Position numbers and translations under genes: made by a program. A DNA stretch of 5,111 nucleotides from Ignavibacteriaceae bacterium. Lineage in GTDB: Bacteria; Bacteroidota; Ignavibacteria; Ignavibacteriales; Ignavibacteriaceae. This document shows, piece by piece, positions 1 to 5,111 of this stretch. The stretch covers positions 1-5,111 of the forward strand of contig JAPHUI010000342.1 of NCBI GenBank assembly GCA_026193755.1, in the 5' to 3' direction. The stretch's first letter is position 1. The number at the start of each line of letters is the position of its first letter. The notes under the pieces are model-generated. The model saw only the letters and a list, made by a program, of their open reading frames with translations. It was not told the DNA's origin and searched no databases.

Positions 1-879
1 AACCTGATCATCAGTCAAAGCTGTTCCCGAAACAGCTACTACATTTTTAACTCCGCTCTGGTATAGCGAAATCAAATCCATATAACCTTCAACAATTATG
101 GCTTTATCCAACCTGCGTATGTCATCCTTCGCAAACGAGAGTCCGTACAGAATTCTTCCTTTAATATAAATGAGAGATTCAGGTGAGTTTATATACTTTG
201 CACCAGTTTCTTTTGGATCCAGCACTCTTCCCGCAAACGCAACCACTCTGCCGTTCGGAGAAAATATCGGGAAGATTAATCTTCCGGGAAATTTATCATA
301 CAATTTCCCTTCGGAAGTTTTACCGATCAATCCAAGTTGAATGCATTTATCAAGATTTAAATTTCTACTTTTCGCATAGTTGATAAAATTTTCCCAGCCT
401 CTTAAAGCATAACCTAATCCAAAAGAACGTAGAGTTTGTATTTTAATGTTTCTTTCCTGAAGATACTTTCTCGCACCCTCTCCTTCATCATCATTTAAAA
501 GATTATTCAGGAAGTACCTTGCAGCTTCAGTATTAATATCATAAAGAACTTCCTGCTCTGACTGTTGTTCTGTATATGCTTCTTTATCAAATTCAATTGT
601 AATTCCCTGCTGCTCAGCAAGCTCCTGAACTGCTTCGACAAAAGATATTTTATGAAACTCAGTCAAAAACTTAAAAACATTTCCGCCAGTGTGACAGCCG
701 AAGCAGTGAAATATTTGTTTCTCGTCGCTTACGGTAAAAGATGGTGTTTTTTCTGAATGGAATGGACAAAGTCCAACATAGTTCTTACCCCTTTTCCGGA
801 GCTGGACGAATTGGGATATCACATCAATAATATTAGTTGATTCTCTTATTTCTTCTATTTTGGATTCGGGAATTCTCAT
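1..879 (-). CDS. dnaG: DNA primase DnaG, N-terminal 293 residues (3' end outside window)
   Basis: DnaG makes the short RNA primers for lagging-strand synthesis, working with the replicative helicase at the fork. I translated the minus strand from the ATG whose first base is at 879; the frame stays open for exactly 293 codons to the left edge. Residues 1-100 form the CHC2 zinc-binding domain, with C38, H41, C59 and C62 as ligands (motifs LCPFHSEKTPSF and HCFGCHTGG). The RNA-polymerase domain follows, with FPGRLIFPIF near 225-235, FAGRVLDP near 236-242 and KYINSPES near 248-254. The TOPRIM motif IIVEGYMD lies at about 261-268, and E264 is the expected catalytic glutamate. The DxD of TOPRIM and the helicase-binding C-terminal domain are cut off by the edge; whole family members have about 600-650 residues. 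The start gives the usual family N-terminus (RIPESKIEEIRE). GGAAGA sits 15 bases upstream of the ATG, too far to be a convincing ribosome site. The gene is divergent from the DJ-1-like gene. Confidence 0.97.
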   Translation of the reverse strand, partial: MRIPESKIEEIRESTNIIDVISQFVQLRKRGKNYVGLCPFHSEKTPSFTVSDEKQIFHCFGCHTGGNVFKFLTEFHKISFVEAVQELAEQQGITIEFDKEAYTEQQSEQEVLYDINTEAARYFLNNLLNDDEGEGARKYLQERNIKIQTLRSFGLGYALRGWENFINYAKSRNLNLDKCIQLGLIGKTSEGKLYDKFPGRLIFPIFSPNGRVVAFAGRVLDPKETGAKYINSPESLIYIKGRILYGLSFAKDDIRRLDKAIIVEGYMDLISLYQSGVKNVVAVSGTALTDDQV

Positions 880-903
880 ATCTGTTTTTACAATTCTTCC
901 GTA

Positions 904-933
904 AATATAATCGTAATTTCAAACAATTGTTAA
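904..933 (-). promoter_or_regulatory. Candidate dnaG promoter
   Basis: Read on the minus strand, TTAACA (928-933) is followed after 18 bases by TATATT (904-909). Each differs from the sigma-70 consensus hexamer at one position. The predicted transcript would start near 897 and leave a leader of about 18 bases before the dnaG ATG. A 10-base perfect palindrome, AACAATTGTT at 922-931, overlaps the -35 hexamer. This is pattern matching in AT-rich DNA, so it is only a candidate. Confidence 0.4.
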
Positions 934-950
934 GTGGCTTAAAACACACT

Positions 951-981
951 TTTTCACAGCACGCCAGATTTCATATATTTG
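951..981 (+). promoter_or_regulatory. Candidate promoter of the DJ-1-like/ispG unit, Bacteroidetes-like
   Basis: TATATTTG at 974-981 matches the TAnnTTTG -7 box described for Bacteroidetes housekeeping promoters. TTTT at 951-954, 19 bases upstream, is a one-mismatch version of the TTTG -33 box. Transcription would start near 986-988, about 15 bases before the ATG at 1003. The weak -33 box and the high AT content lower confidence. If correct, it rules out the upstream in-frame TTG at 979 as the translation start. Confidence 0.35.
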
Positions 982-1002
982 CACGTAAATTTGATTAACA
1001 GA

Positions 1003-1524
1003 ATGATAAAACCCACACAAAATAGCTTTCTTATTTTTCTTCCAAAAAAAGATTTTAATGAGGAGGAATTCACAATTGTAAAGAGACGACTATTGAAAGC
1101 AGGTAAGCAGGTTTTCATTACTTCCGATGACCATTTTATCTGTTCTGGAAGCAAAGGAATGAAAGTAAAATCAGATACAAGTTTTTATAATGTAAATGTG
1201 AACAATTTTATTGCTTTCATTTTAATTGGCGGTACAGGAAGCAGAAATTATTGGAAAAATGAATCGCTTCATAAAATCGTTAAAAAATTCTTAGATGCTA
1301 AAAAGGTAATTGCAGCCGTTTGTTCATCACCGATAACTCTGGCAAAAGCCGGAATTCTTCAAAATAAAAAAGCCACCTGCTACTCTGAAGACAAAATGGA
1401 ACTAATTAATGCCGGAATAGATTATCAAGATAAGAATATAGTTGTGGATGGAAATGTTGTGACTGCTGATAACTCGCGCTCAGCTTTAGAGTTTGCTGAA
1501 GCAGTTCTTCATCTTACCAAATAA
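1003..1524 (+). CDS. DJ-1/PfpI-family protein
   Basis: This is a 173-residue, single-domain member of the DJ-1/PfpI superfamily, a flavodoxin-like fold within the class I glutamine amidotransferase-like group. Members include proteases, chaperones, glyoxalases and redox sensors, so the exact activity cannot be assigned. Visible landmarks are the N-terminal LPKKDFNEEEF, where E22 fits the conserved acidic residue beside the nucleophile; the glycine turn LIGGTGS near 74-80; the nucleophile elbow AAVCSSP with C107; and the C-terminal segment VTADNSRSALEFAEAVL. The residue after C107 is Ser, not the His of the PfpI protease type (CHG), so proteolytic activity is doubtful. No signal peptide is seen, so it is probably cytosolic. 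I chose ATG 1003. In-frame TTG codons at 979 and 991 exist, but 979 lies inside the candidate promoter box and the added residues are not family-like. No Shine-Dalgarno is present. The ispG start is 11 bp after the stop. Confidence 0.88.
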   Translation: MIKPTQNSFLIFLPKKDFNEEEFTIVKRRLLKAGKQVFITSDDHFICSGSKGMKVKSDTSFYNVNVNNFIAFILIGGTGSRNYWKNESLHKIVKKFLDAKKVIAAVCSSPITLAKAGILQNKKATCYSEDKMELINAGIDYQDKNIVVDGNVVTADNSRSALEFAEAVLHLTK

Positions 1525-1535
1525 TTTTTAAGAAT

Positions 1536-3539
1536 ATGATAGAGACAATAAAAAAATACTGCAATAGTTTAACTGAATATTCGAGATATAAAACAAGAGA
1601 AGTCAAAATCGGAGATGTTCCACTTGGCGGGAATAATCCTATTCGTATCCAATCGATGACAATCACCGACACTATGAATACAATAGCAACTGTTGAACAA
1701 ACAATCAGAATGGTAGAAGCTGGATGTGAATATGTTCGAATAACTGCTCCAAGTATAAATGAAGCCAGAAATCTTGAAAATATCAAAAAGGAATTAAGAG
1801 CACGGGGATGTACTGTTCCATTGATTGCAGATATTCACTTTACACCAAATGCTGCAGAGCTTGCCGCAAGGATTGTTGAGAAAGTAAGAATAAATCCCGG
1901 CAATTATGTTGATAAGAAAAAGTTTGAAAAGTTCGAATATACAGATCAGGAATATCAAGAAGAGCTCGAAAGAATAAGAGAAAGGTTTACTCCTTTAGTA
2001 AAAGTTTGCAAAGAGTACGGCACTGCGATGAGAATTGGTACAAACCATGGTTCTCTTTCAGACAGAATTATGAATCGGTTCGGAGATACCCCACTCGGAA
2101 TGGTCGAATCTGCTTTGGAGTTCGTACGTATTTGCGAAGATCTTAATTATTACAGTATTGTACTTTCAATGAAAGCGAGCAATCCGCAGGTGATGGTTCA
2201 AGCTTATAGGTTATTAATCCAAAAGATGGAGGAGGAAGAAATGAACTATCCTCTTCATATCGGAGTAACTGAAGCTGGCGGAGGTGAAGACGGAAGAATT
2301 AAATCTGCTGTGGGAATTGGAACATTATTAGAGGATGGAATCGGAGATACAATAAGAGTTTCTCTCACAGAAGATCCGGAATATGAAGCACCTGTTGCAA
2401 TTTCATTAGCGAACAGATACAAGAAAAGAATTAATCACAAGCAAATTAAAGCTATTACTAATATTCCAATTGATCCAGTTATCTACAAAAAAAGAAAATC
2501 ATTTGAAATTCTCGGAATTGGTGGAAATAATGTACCGGTTGTTGTTTCTGATTACAGTTCAAGAATAATTTCAACTCAGAAAGATTTAACAGATATCGGA
2601 TATAAATACGATAAAGAAACTGACAAATGGTCTTTAGCCGATACTACAGCTGATTTGATTTATCTTGGCAAACAAAATATTGACTTTAACCTTCCTGAAA
2701 ATCTCAAGCTGATTATTGATTACGACGAATGGAAAAAACTGGATTCGAAAAAATTAAGATTTCCATTATTCATTAAGAAAAATTATCTGGAAAGTAAATC
2801 CCGTTCAGATCAAATTAATTTTCTTGCATTGAAATTAGATGAGCTTGATGATGAATTAAATATACAGATCAAGAATAATGACAAGCTGATTTTGATTGTA
2901 GATACGGATAACGCACACGGCATGGCTGAACAAAGAAGATTTTTCTTTGAACTTATTAGTCAGGGAATTAAAAATCCAGTTATAATTAAAAGAAATTATA
3001 GTAATGTTTCACTGGAAGAATTACGTTTATACTCTTCCACGGATATGGGAGCTTTGCTTATCGATGGTTTGGGAGATGGAGTTTGGTTGACTGCTGAATT
3101 AAGAGAAAGCAAGGAAGAAGCAAAATATGTAAGCAAGCTCCTTCAGGCAAAAGAAACAAAAGAAAAATTTATTAACAGAACTTTGTTTGGCATTCTACAA
3201 GCAACAAGAACCAGAATATCCAAAACGGAGTACATTGCATGTCCATCATGTGGTAGAACTCTTTTCGATCTGCAGGAAACAACAGAAATGATAAGAAAAC
3301 GAACAGAGCATTTGAAGGGAGTTAAAATTGCAATAATGGGTTGCATTGTAAATGGTCCCGGCGAAATGGCAGATGCAGATTATGGATATGTGGGTTCAGG
3401 TATTGATAAAATAACATTATACAGAGGTAAAGATATCGTTAAAAGGAGTGTCCAATCTTCACTGGCTGTAAATGAGTTAATAGCTCTTATAAAAGAAGAT
3501 GGGAACTGGTCAGATCCTTCAAAAAGTGAAATTTCTTAG
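1536..3539 (+). CDS. ispG: 4-hydroxy-3-methylbut-2-enyl diphosphate synthase IspG (GcpE), large three-domain form
   Basis: IspG reductively converts 2-C-methyl-D-erythritol 2,4-cyclodiphosphate to HMBPP, the penultimate step of the MEP isoprenoid pathway, using a [4Fe-4S] cluster and electrons from ferredoxin or flavodoxin. At 667 residues it is far longer than the roughly 370-residue E. coli type and matches the architecture with an inserted domain known from plants, Chlamydiae and Bacteroidetes/Chlorobi. Residues about 20-300 are the substrate-binding TIM barrel (GGNNPIRIQSMTITDT at 31-46, ADIHF at 98-102, RIGTNHGSLS at 166-175, GVTEAGGGEDG at 243-253). Residues about 305-545 are the insert, a more divergent barrel-like region containing DGLGDGVW. 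From about 550 comes the Fe-S domain: C569 and C572 (CPSCGRT), C603 and E610 (GCIVNGPGE), the expected three Cys plus one Glu ligands. All key residues are intact. ATG 1536 follows the upstream stop by 11 bp without a clear Shine-Dalgarno, so co-transcription and possible translational coupling with the DJ-1-like gene are likely. Confidence 0.97.
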   Translation: MIETIKKYCNSLTEYSRYKTREVKIGDVPLGGNNPIRIQSMTITDTMNTIATVEQTIRMVEAGCEYVRITAPSINEARNLENIKKELRARGCTVPLIADIHFTPNAAELAARIVEKVRINPGNYVDKKKFEKFEYTDQEYQEELERIRERFTPLVKVCKEYGTAMRIGTNHGSLSDRIMNRFGDTPLGMVESALEFVRICEDLNYYSIVLSMKASNPQVMVQAYRLLIQKMEEEEMNYPLHIGVTEAGGGEDGRIKSAVGIGTLLEDGIGDTIRVSLTEDPEYEAPVAISLANRYKKRINHKQIKAITNIPIDPVIYKKRKSFEILGIGGNNVPVVVSDYSSRIISTQKDLTDIGYKYDKETDKWSLADTTADLIYLGKQNIDFNLPENLKLIIDYDEWKKLDSKKLRFPLFIKKNYLESKSRSDQINFLALKLDELDDELNIQIKNNDKLILIVDTDNAHGMAEQRRFFFELISQGIKNPVIIKRNYSNVSLEELRLYSSTDMGALLIDGLGDGVWLTAELRESKEEAKYVSKLLQAKETKEKFINRTLFGILQATRTRISKTEYIACPSCGRTLFDLQETTEMIRKRTEHLKGVKIAIMGCIVNGPGEMADADYGYVGSGIDKITLYRGKDIVKRSVQSSLAVNELIALIKEDGNWSDPSKSEIS

Positions 3540-3548
3540 ATATTTTAC

Positions 3549-3570
3549 AAGTTGCTACTTAGCACTTTTT
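3549..3570 (+). terminator. Weak terminator-like hairpin after ispG
   Basis: Nine bases after the ispG stop, AAGTTGCT (3549-3556) can pair with AGCACTT (3561-3567). This gives seven base pairs with one bulged T (3552) and the four-base loop ACTT. The T-rich stretch TTTCTCTT (3568-3575) follows. The short bulged stem and interrupted T run suggest partial termination at best. Its left arm overlaps the -35 hexamer of the candidate promoter at 3552-3580. Confidence 0.35.
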
Positions 3571-3580
3571 CTCTTATATT
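3552..3580 (+). promoter_or_regulatory. Candidate promoter in the ispG-nif3 gap
   Basis: TTGCTA (3552-3557) and TATATT (3575-3580) are separated by 17 bases, with two and one mismatches to the sigma-70 hexamers. The -10 box continues as TATATTTTG, close to the Bacteroidetes TAnnTTTG box but with one extra T. Transcription would start near 3587. It is the best promoter-like pair I could find that could serve nif3 separately from the ispG operon. Support is by pattern only. Confidence 0.35.
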
Positions 3581-3592
3581 TTGGCACTTAAA

Positions 3593-3667
3593 ATGACCGG
3601 AATTAAAAAGCATATTTTAAAATACCTTAACATTGTTGACATAAGGGATGTGAAAATCCCGGGGTAG
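3593..3667 (+). CDS. Possible 24-residue leader peptide ORF
   Basis: An ATG at 3593 opens a frame of 24 codons ending in TAG at 3665-3667. It reads MTGIKKHILKYL followed by NIVDIRDVKIPG. It begins about six bases after the predicted transcription start and stops 13 bases before the terminator stem, which is the position expected of a leader peptide. The peptide is basic and could form an amphipathic helix. There is no clear Shine-Dalgarno, no run of a single regulatory amino acid and no recognised family, and an open frame this short can occur by chance. It is recorded because of its placement. Confidence 0.18.
   Translation: MTGIKKHILKYLNIVDIRDVKIPG
3645..3660 (+). other. Small GC-rich hairpin upstream of the terminator
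   Basis: GGGAT (3645-3649) pairs perfectly with ATCCC (3656-3660) around the six-base loop GTGAAA, and GGGG follows at 3661-3664. It is a local GC island in AT-rich intergenic DNA. No T run follows, so it is not itself a terminator. It lies in the end of the 24-codon open frame. Confidence 0.35.
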
Positions 3668-3680
3668 AAAAAAAATTAGG

Positions 3681-3715
3681 AAATGCACTTCAGAAAAAGA
3701 AGTGCATTTTTTTTT
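3681..3715 (+). terminator. Strong intrinsic terminator directly upstream of the nif3 start
   Basis: AAATGCACTT (3681-3690) and AAGTGCATTT (3700-3709) form a perfect 10-bp stem around the nine-base loop CAGAAAAAG. The T run covers 3707-3715, so the last three stem bases are part of it. This is a classic Rho-independent terminator. It ends three bases before the nif3 ATG at 3719, so its right arm and T run occupy the place where a ribosome-binding site would be. It may also mask nif3 translation initiation. Confidence 0.8.
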
Positions 3716-3718
3716 GAA

Positions 3719-4843
3719 ATGAATGGAAAAGAGATAATAAAATATTTGGAAGAATGGGCTCCAAAAGGAATTGCTTGGGACAATGATAACGTCGGATTGC
3801 AGATCGGTAACCCGGAGACTAAAATTAAAAATATAATACTGAGTCTTGATCTATCAGATTCCGTGATTGAAGAAGCAATAAAAAACAAATGCAATTTGAT
3901 TATAACTCATCACCCTGTTCTGTACCACCCATTAAGAAACCTTGACTTCTCAAAAAGCCAATCTGCTTTAATGATTGAGAAGTTAATAAAGAACGATATC
4001 AACCTCTACTCTGCTCATACCAATCTTGACTTTACCAAACATGGTGTCAGTTATCAACTTGCTAAAAGAATAAATTTAAAGCAAGTAAGATTTTTAAAAA
4101 ATCTCTCCGGTAATCAGATTAAGATGGCTGTTTTTGTGCCCCAATCACACATAAATAAAGTTGCTGATGCAGTTCTTCAGGCAGGCGGTGGAATAATCGG
4201 TGAATACTCTCATTGCAGTTTTAGGACATCGGGCACAGGCACATTTAAAGGTTCTCAAGAGAGCAATCCTTCAATTGGCAGTAAAGGGAAAATTGAATTT
4301 GTTGAAGAAGTCAAGCTTGAAGTTTTAGTTGATGAATGGAAATTAAATCATGTTATTAAGGCAATGAAAGAAGCTCACCCTTATGAAGAAGTGGCTTATG
4401 ATATTTACACTTTGAAAAACGAAAATATTAATTACGGAATGGGCGCTATCGGAAAACTTGAAACTGATATGGGTATAAGAGAATTTCTGGATTTTATCTC
4501 GTCTAAACTAAAAATTAACAGCTTCCGTTTTACAATGAGTAGTAAGAAAAAAATCAGGTCTGTGGCAGTCTGTGGAGGATCCTGTGGTGAATTAATTAAC
4601 GAGGCAATTCGGCAAAATGCTGACGCTTTTATTACTGCTGATTTAAAATACCATTTGTTTCAAGATGCTGAAGATAAAATTTTATTAATTGATGCTGGTC
4701 ATTATGAAACAGAAATACCAGTCCTTGATGAAGTACAAAAAAGACTAAAAATGTTTCTTGGTAACAATGAGAAAATAAAAGTTTTAAAGTTCAAGGGTAC
4801 CACTAACCCTATAGTTTTTTATAACAAAAAAGGAGCTAGTTAA
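3719..4843 (+). CDS. Nif3/YqfO-family dinuclear metal-centre protein
   Basis: This 374-residue protein belongs to the Nif3-like family (DUF34), often annotated as GTP cyclohydrolase I type 2. Crystal structures of members show hexameric toroids with a two-metal site, and the physiological role is unsettled. The N-terminal half carries WDNDNVGLQIG (20-30) and the metal ligands H64 and H65 in THHP and D104 in TNLD. Residues about 130-240 are the PII/CutA1-like insert found in the long YqfO type, including AVFVPQSHINKVADAV and AHPYEEVAYDIY. The C-terminal half has SVAVCGGSCGELI (281-293), ADAFITADLKYH (301-312) and the ligands H328 and E332 in GHYETE. All metal ligands are present and the length is usual for the long type. 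ATG 3719 gives the normal family N-terminus. An in-frame ATG at 3683 lies within the terminator stem and would add 12 residues unlike the family. No Shine-Dalgarno is seen. The next gene begins two bases after the stop. Confidence 0.93.
   Translation: MNGKEIIKYLEEWAPKGIAWDNDNVGLQIGNPETKIKNIILSLDLSDSVIEEAIKNKCNLIITHHPVLYHPLRNLDFSKSQSALMIEKLIKNDINLYSAHTNLDFTKHGVSYQLAKRINLKQVRFLKNLSGNQIKMAVFVPQSHINKVADAVLQAGGGIIGEYSHCSFRTSGTGTFKGSQESNPSIGSKGKIEFVEEVKLEVLVDEWKLNHVIKAMKEAHPYEEVAYDIYTLKNENINYGMGAIGKLETDMGIREFLDFISSKLKINSFRFTMSSKKKIRSVAVCGGSCGELINEAIRQNADAFITADLKYHLFQDAEDKILLIDAGHYETEIPVLDEVQKRLKMFLGNNEKIKVLKFKGTTNPIVFYNKKGAS
4831..4835 (+). promoter_or_regulatory. Ribosome-binding site that decides a TTG start
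   Basis: AGGAG at 4831-4835, inside the last codons of nif3, lies 10 bases before the TTG at 4846. It is the only good Shine-Dalgarno in front of a gene in this window. The nearby ATG at 4850 is in another frame and meets a stop after three codons. This supports TTG as the start of the downstream gene and translational coupling with nif3. Confidence 0.6.
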
Positions 4844-4845
4844 AA

Positions 4846-5111
4846 TTGTATGACAGGTTAAAAATTCTTTACCAGTTACAAACAATTGATAATCAACTGG
4901 ATGAGCTGGAAGAACTGCGTGGTGATTTGCCAAATATGGTTCGGCAACTCGAAGAGAAAATAAATGCTATGATAGATGACATTAAGGCTAAAGAGAGTGA
5001 ACAGAAAGAATCATTAAAGAAAAGAGATCAGAATGAAGATGAGATCGAAAAATTAAAAGAGAACCAGAAAAAATTCAAAGCGCAACTGTATCAGGTAAGG
5101 AACAACAAAGA
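4846..5111 (+). CDS. Coiled-coil C4-type zinc-ribbon protein (COG1579 family), N-terminal 88 residues (3' end outside window)
   Basis: The frame opens at TTG 4846, two bases after the nif3 stop, and is still open at the right edge after 88 codons. The visible part is almost all charged heptad-like coiled coil: YQLQTIDNQLDELEEL near 9-24, then QLEEKINAMIDDIKAKE near 34-50, then repeated E/K/Q segments. The end, KKFKAQLYQVRNNK, matches the conserved turn region of the COG1579 family (typically a YxxQLxxVRNNKEYDAL-like stretch). In that family the helical hairpin is followed by a C-terminal four-cysteine zinc ribbon, outside this window. The family is predicted to bind nucleic acid, but its function is not established. 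Genes of this family lie next to nif3 in other bacteria, for example mycobacteria, which supports both assignments. The TTG start rests on spacing to AGGAG and on the family-like N-terminus YDRLKILYQLQ. Confidence 0.82.
   Translation, partial: MYDRLKILYQLQTIDNQLDELEELRGDLPNMVRQLEEKINAMIDDIKAKESEQKESLKKRDQNEDEIEKLKENQKKFKAQLYQVRNNK

Larger units (their letters stand above)
3587..3715 (+). promoter_or_regulatory. Putative nif3 leader with attenuator, or short ncRNA, ending in a terminator
   Basis: This stretch runs from the predicted start of the candidate promoter to the end of the T run of a strong intrinsic terminator, about 129 bases. It contains a 24-codon open frame (3593-3667), a small GC-rich hairpin (3645-3660) and the terminator (3681-3715). 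The nif3 ATG lies three bases after the T run, leaving no space for a promoter between them, so nif3 transcription coming from upstream has to pass through this hairpin. That arrangement fits an attenuated leader. It would also fit an independent small RNA with readthrough, or simply a leaky terminator of the ispG operon. I do not recognise a known riboswitch or T-box motif. Confidence 0.3.

Noticed and set aside
183..756. Two plus-strand open frames of 63-66 codons (183-383 and 565-756)
   Set aside because: Both are antisense shadows of dnaG, whose minus-strand translation is continuous and carries all the expected motifs.
979..1002. Eight-codon N-terminal extension of the DJ-1-like gene from a TTG start
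   Set aside because: The TTG lies within the TATATTTG promoter-like box, has no ribosome site, and the added residues do not resemble the family; ATG 1003 fits better.
954..1786. Minus-strand open frames at 954-1154 and 1514-1786
   Set aside because: They lie opposite the DJ-1-like gene and ispG, show no family features and have no convincing start signals.
3636..3641. Perfect TTGACA hexamer as a -35 box for nif3
   Set aside because: At 17 bases downstream the sequence is GC-rich (CCGGGG at 3659-3664), with no -10-like hexamer at a usable spacing.
3668..3715. The hairpin before nif3 as a minus-strand terminator
   Set aside because: On the minus strand the T-rich run is separated from the stem by five bases, and no minus-strand gene ends here; the plus-strand reading is much better.
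3683..3718. Twelve-codon N-terminal extension of the Nif3 protein from an upstream ATG
   Set aside because: The codons are the terminator stem, loop and T run read as protein; the family N-terminus begins at the ATG at 3719.
3143..3894. Minus-strand open frames at 3143-3346 and 3676-3894
   Set aside because: They lie opposite the conserved Fe-S domain of ispG and the N-terminus of nif3; these are chance frames.

Overview
The window is AT-rich, gene-dense bacterial chromosome. It most resembles the Bacteroidetes/Chlorobi/Ignavibacteria branch (FCB group). Three things point there: IspG is the long three-domain type rather than the roughly 370-residue proteobacterial form; most starts lack a Shine-Dalgarno sequence; and one upstream region contains a TAnnTTTG-type promoter box. 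The assignment to a group is inference from gene types and signals, not from a database match.

Layout: (1) Positions 1-879, minus strand, hold the first 293 codons of DNA primase (dnaG), which runs off the left edge. (2) Positions 880-1002 are a divergent intergenic region with a candidate promoter on each strand. (3) Positions 1003-3539, plus strand, hold a DJ-1/PfpI-family gene followed 11 bp later by ispG, probably one transcript. (4) Positions 3540-3718 hold a weak terminator-like hairpin after ispG, a candidate promoter, a 24-codon open frame, a small hairpin and a strong intrinsic terminator ending 3 bases before the next start codon. (5) Positions 3719-4843 hold a Nif3/YqfO-family dinuclear-metal protein gene. 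(6) Positions 4846-5111 hold the start of a coiled-coil C4-type zinc-ribbon protein (COG1579 family), tightly coupled to nif3 and cut by the right edge.

The genes are mostly housekeeping: replication priming (DnaG), the penultimate step of MEP isoprenoid synthesis (IspG), and two conserved proteins of unsettled function that are often neighbours (Nif3 and the zinc-ribbon protein). I see no mobile element, CRISPR array, tRNA or rRNA. The most interesting part is the ispG-nif3 gap. It looks like a short transcription unit ending in a terminator placed directly on the translation start of nif3, so it is either a leader with an attenuator or a small RNA whose terminator nif3 transcription must read through.
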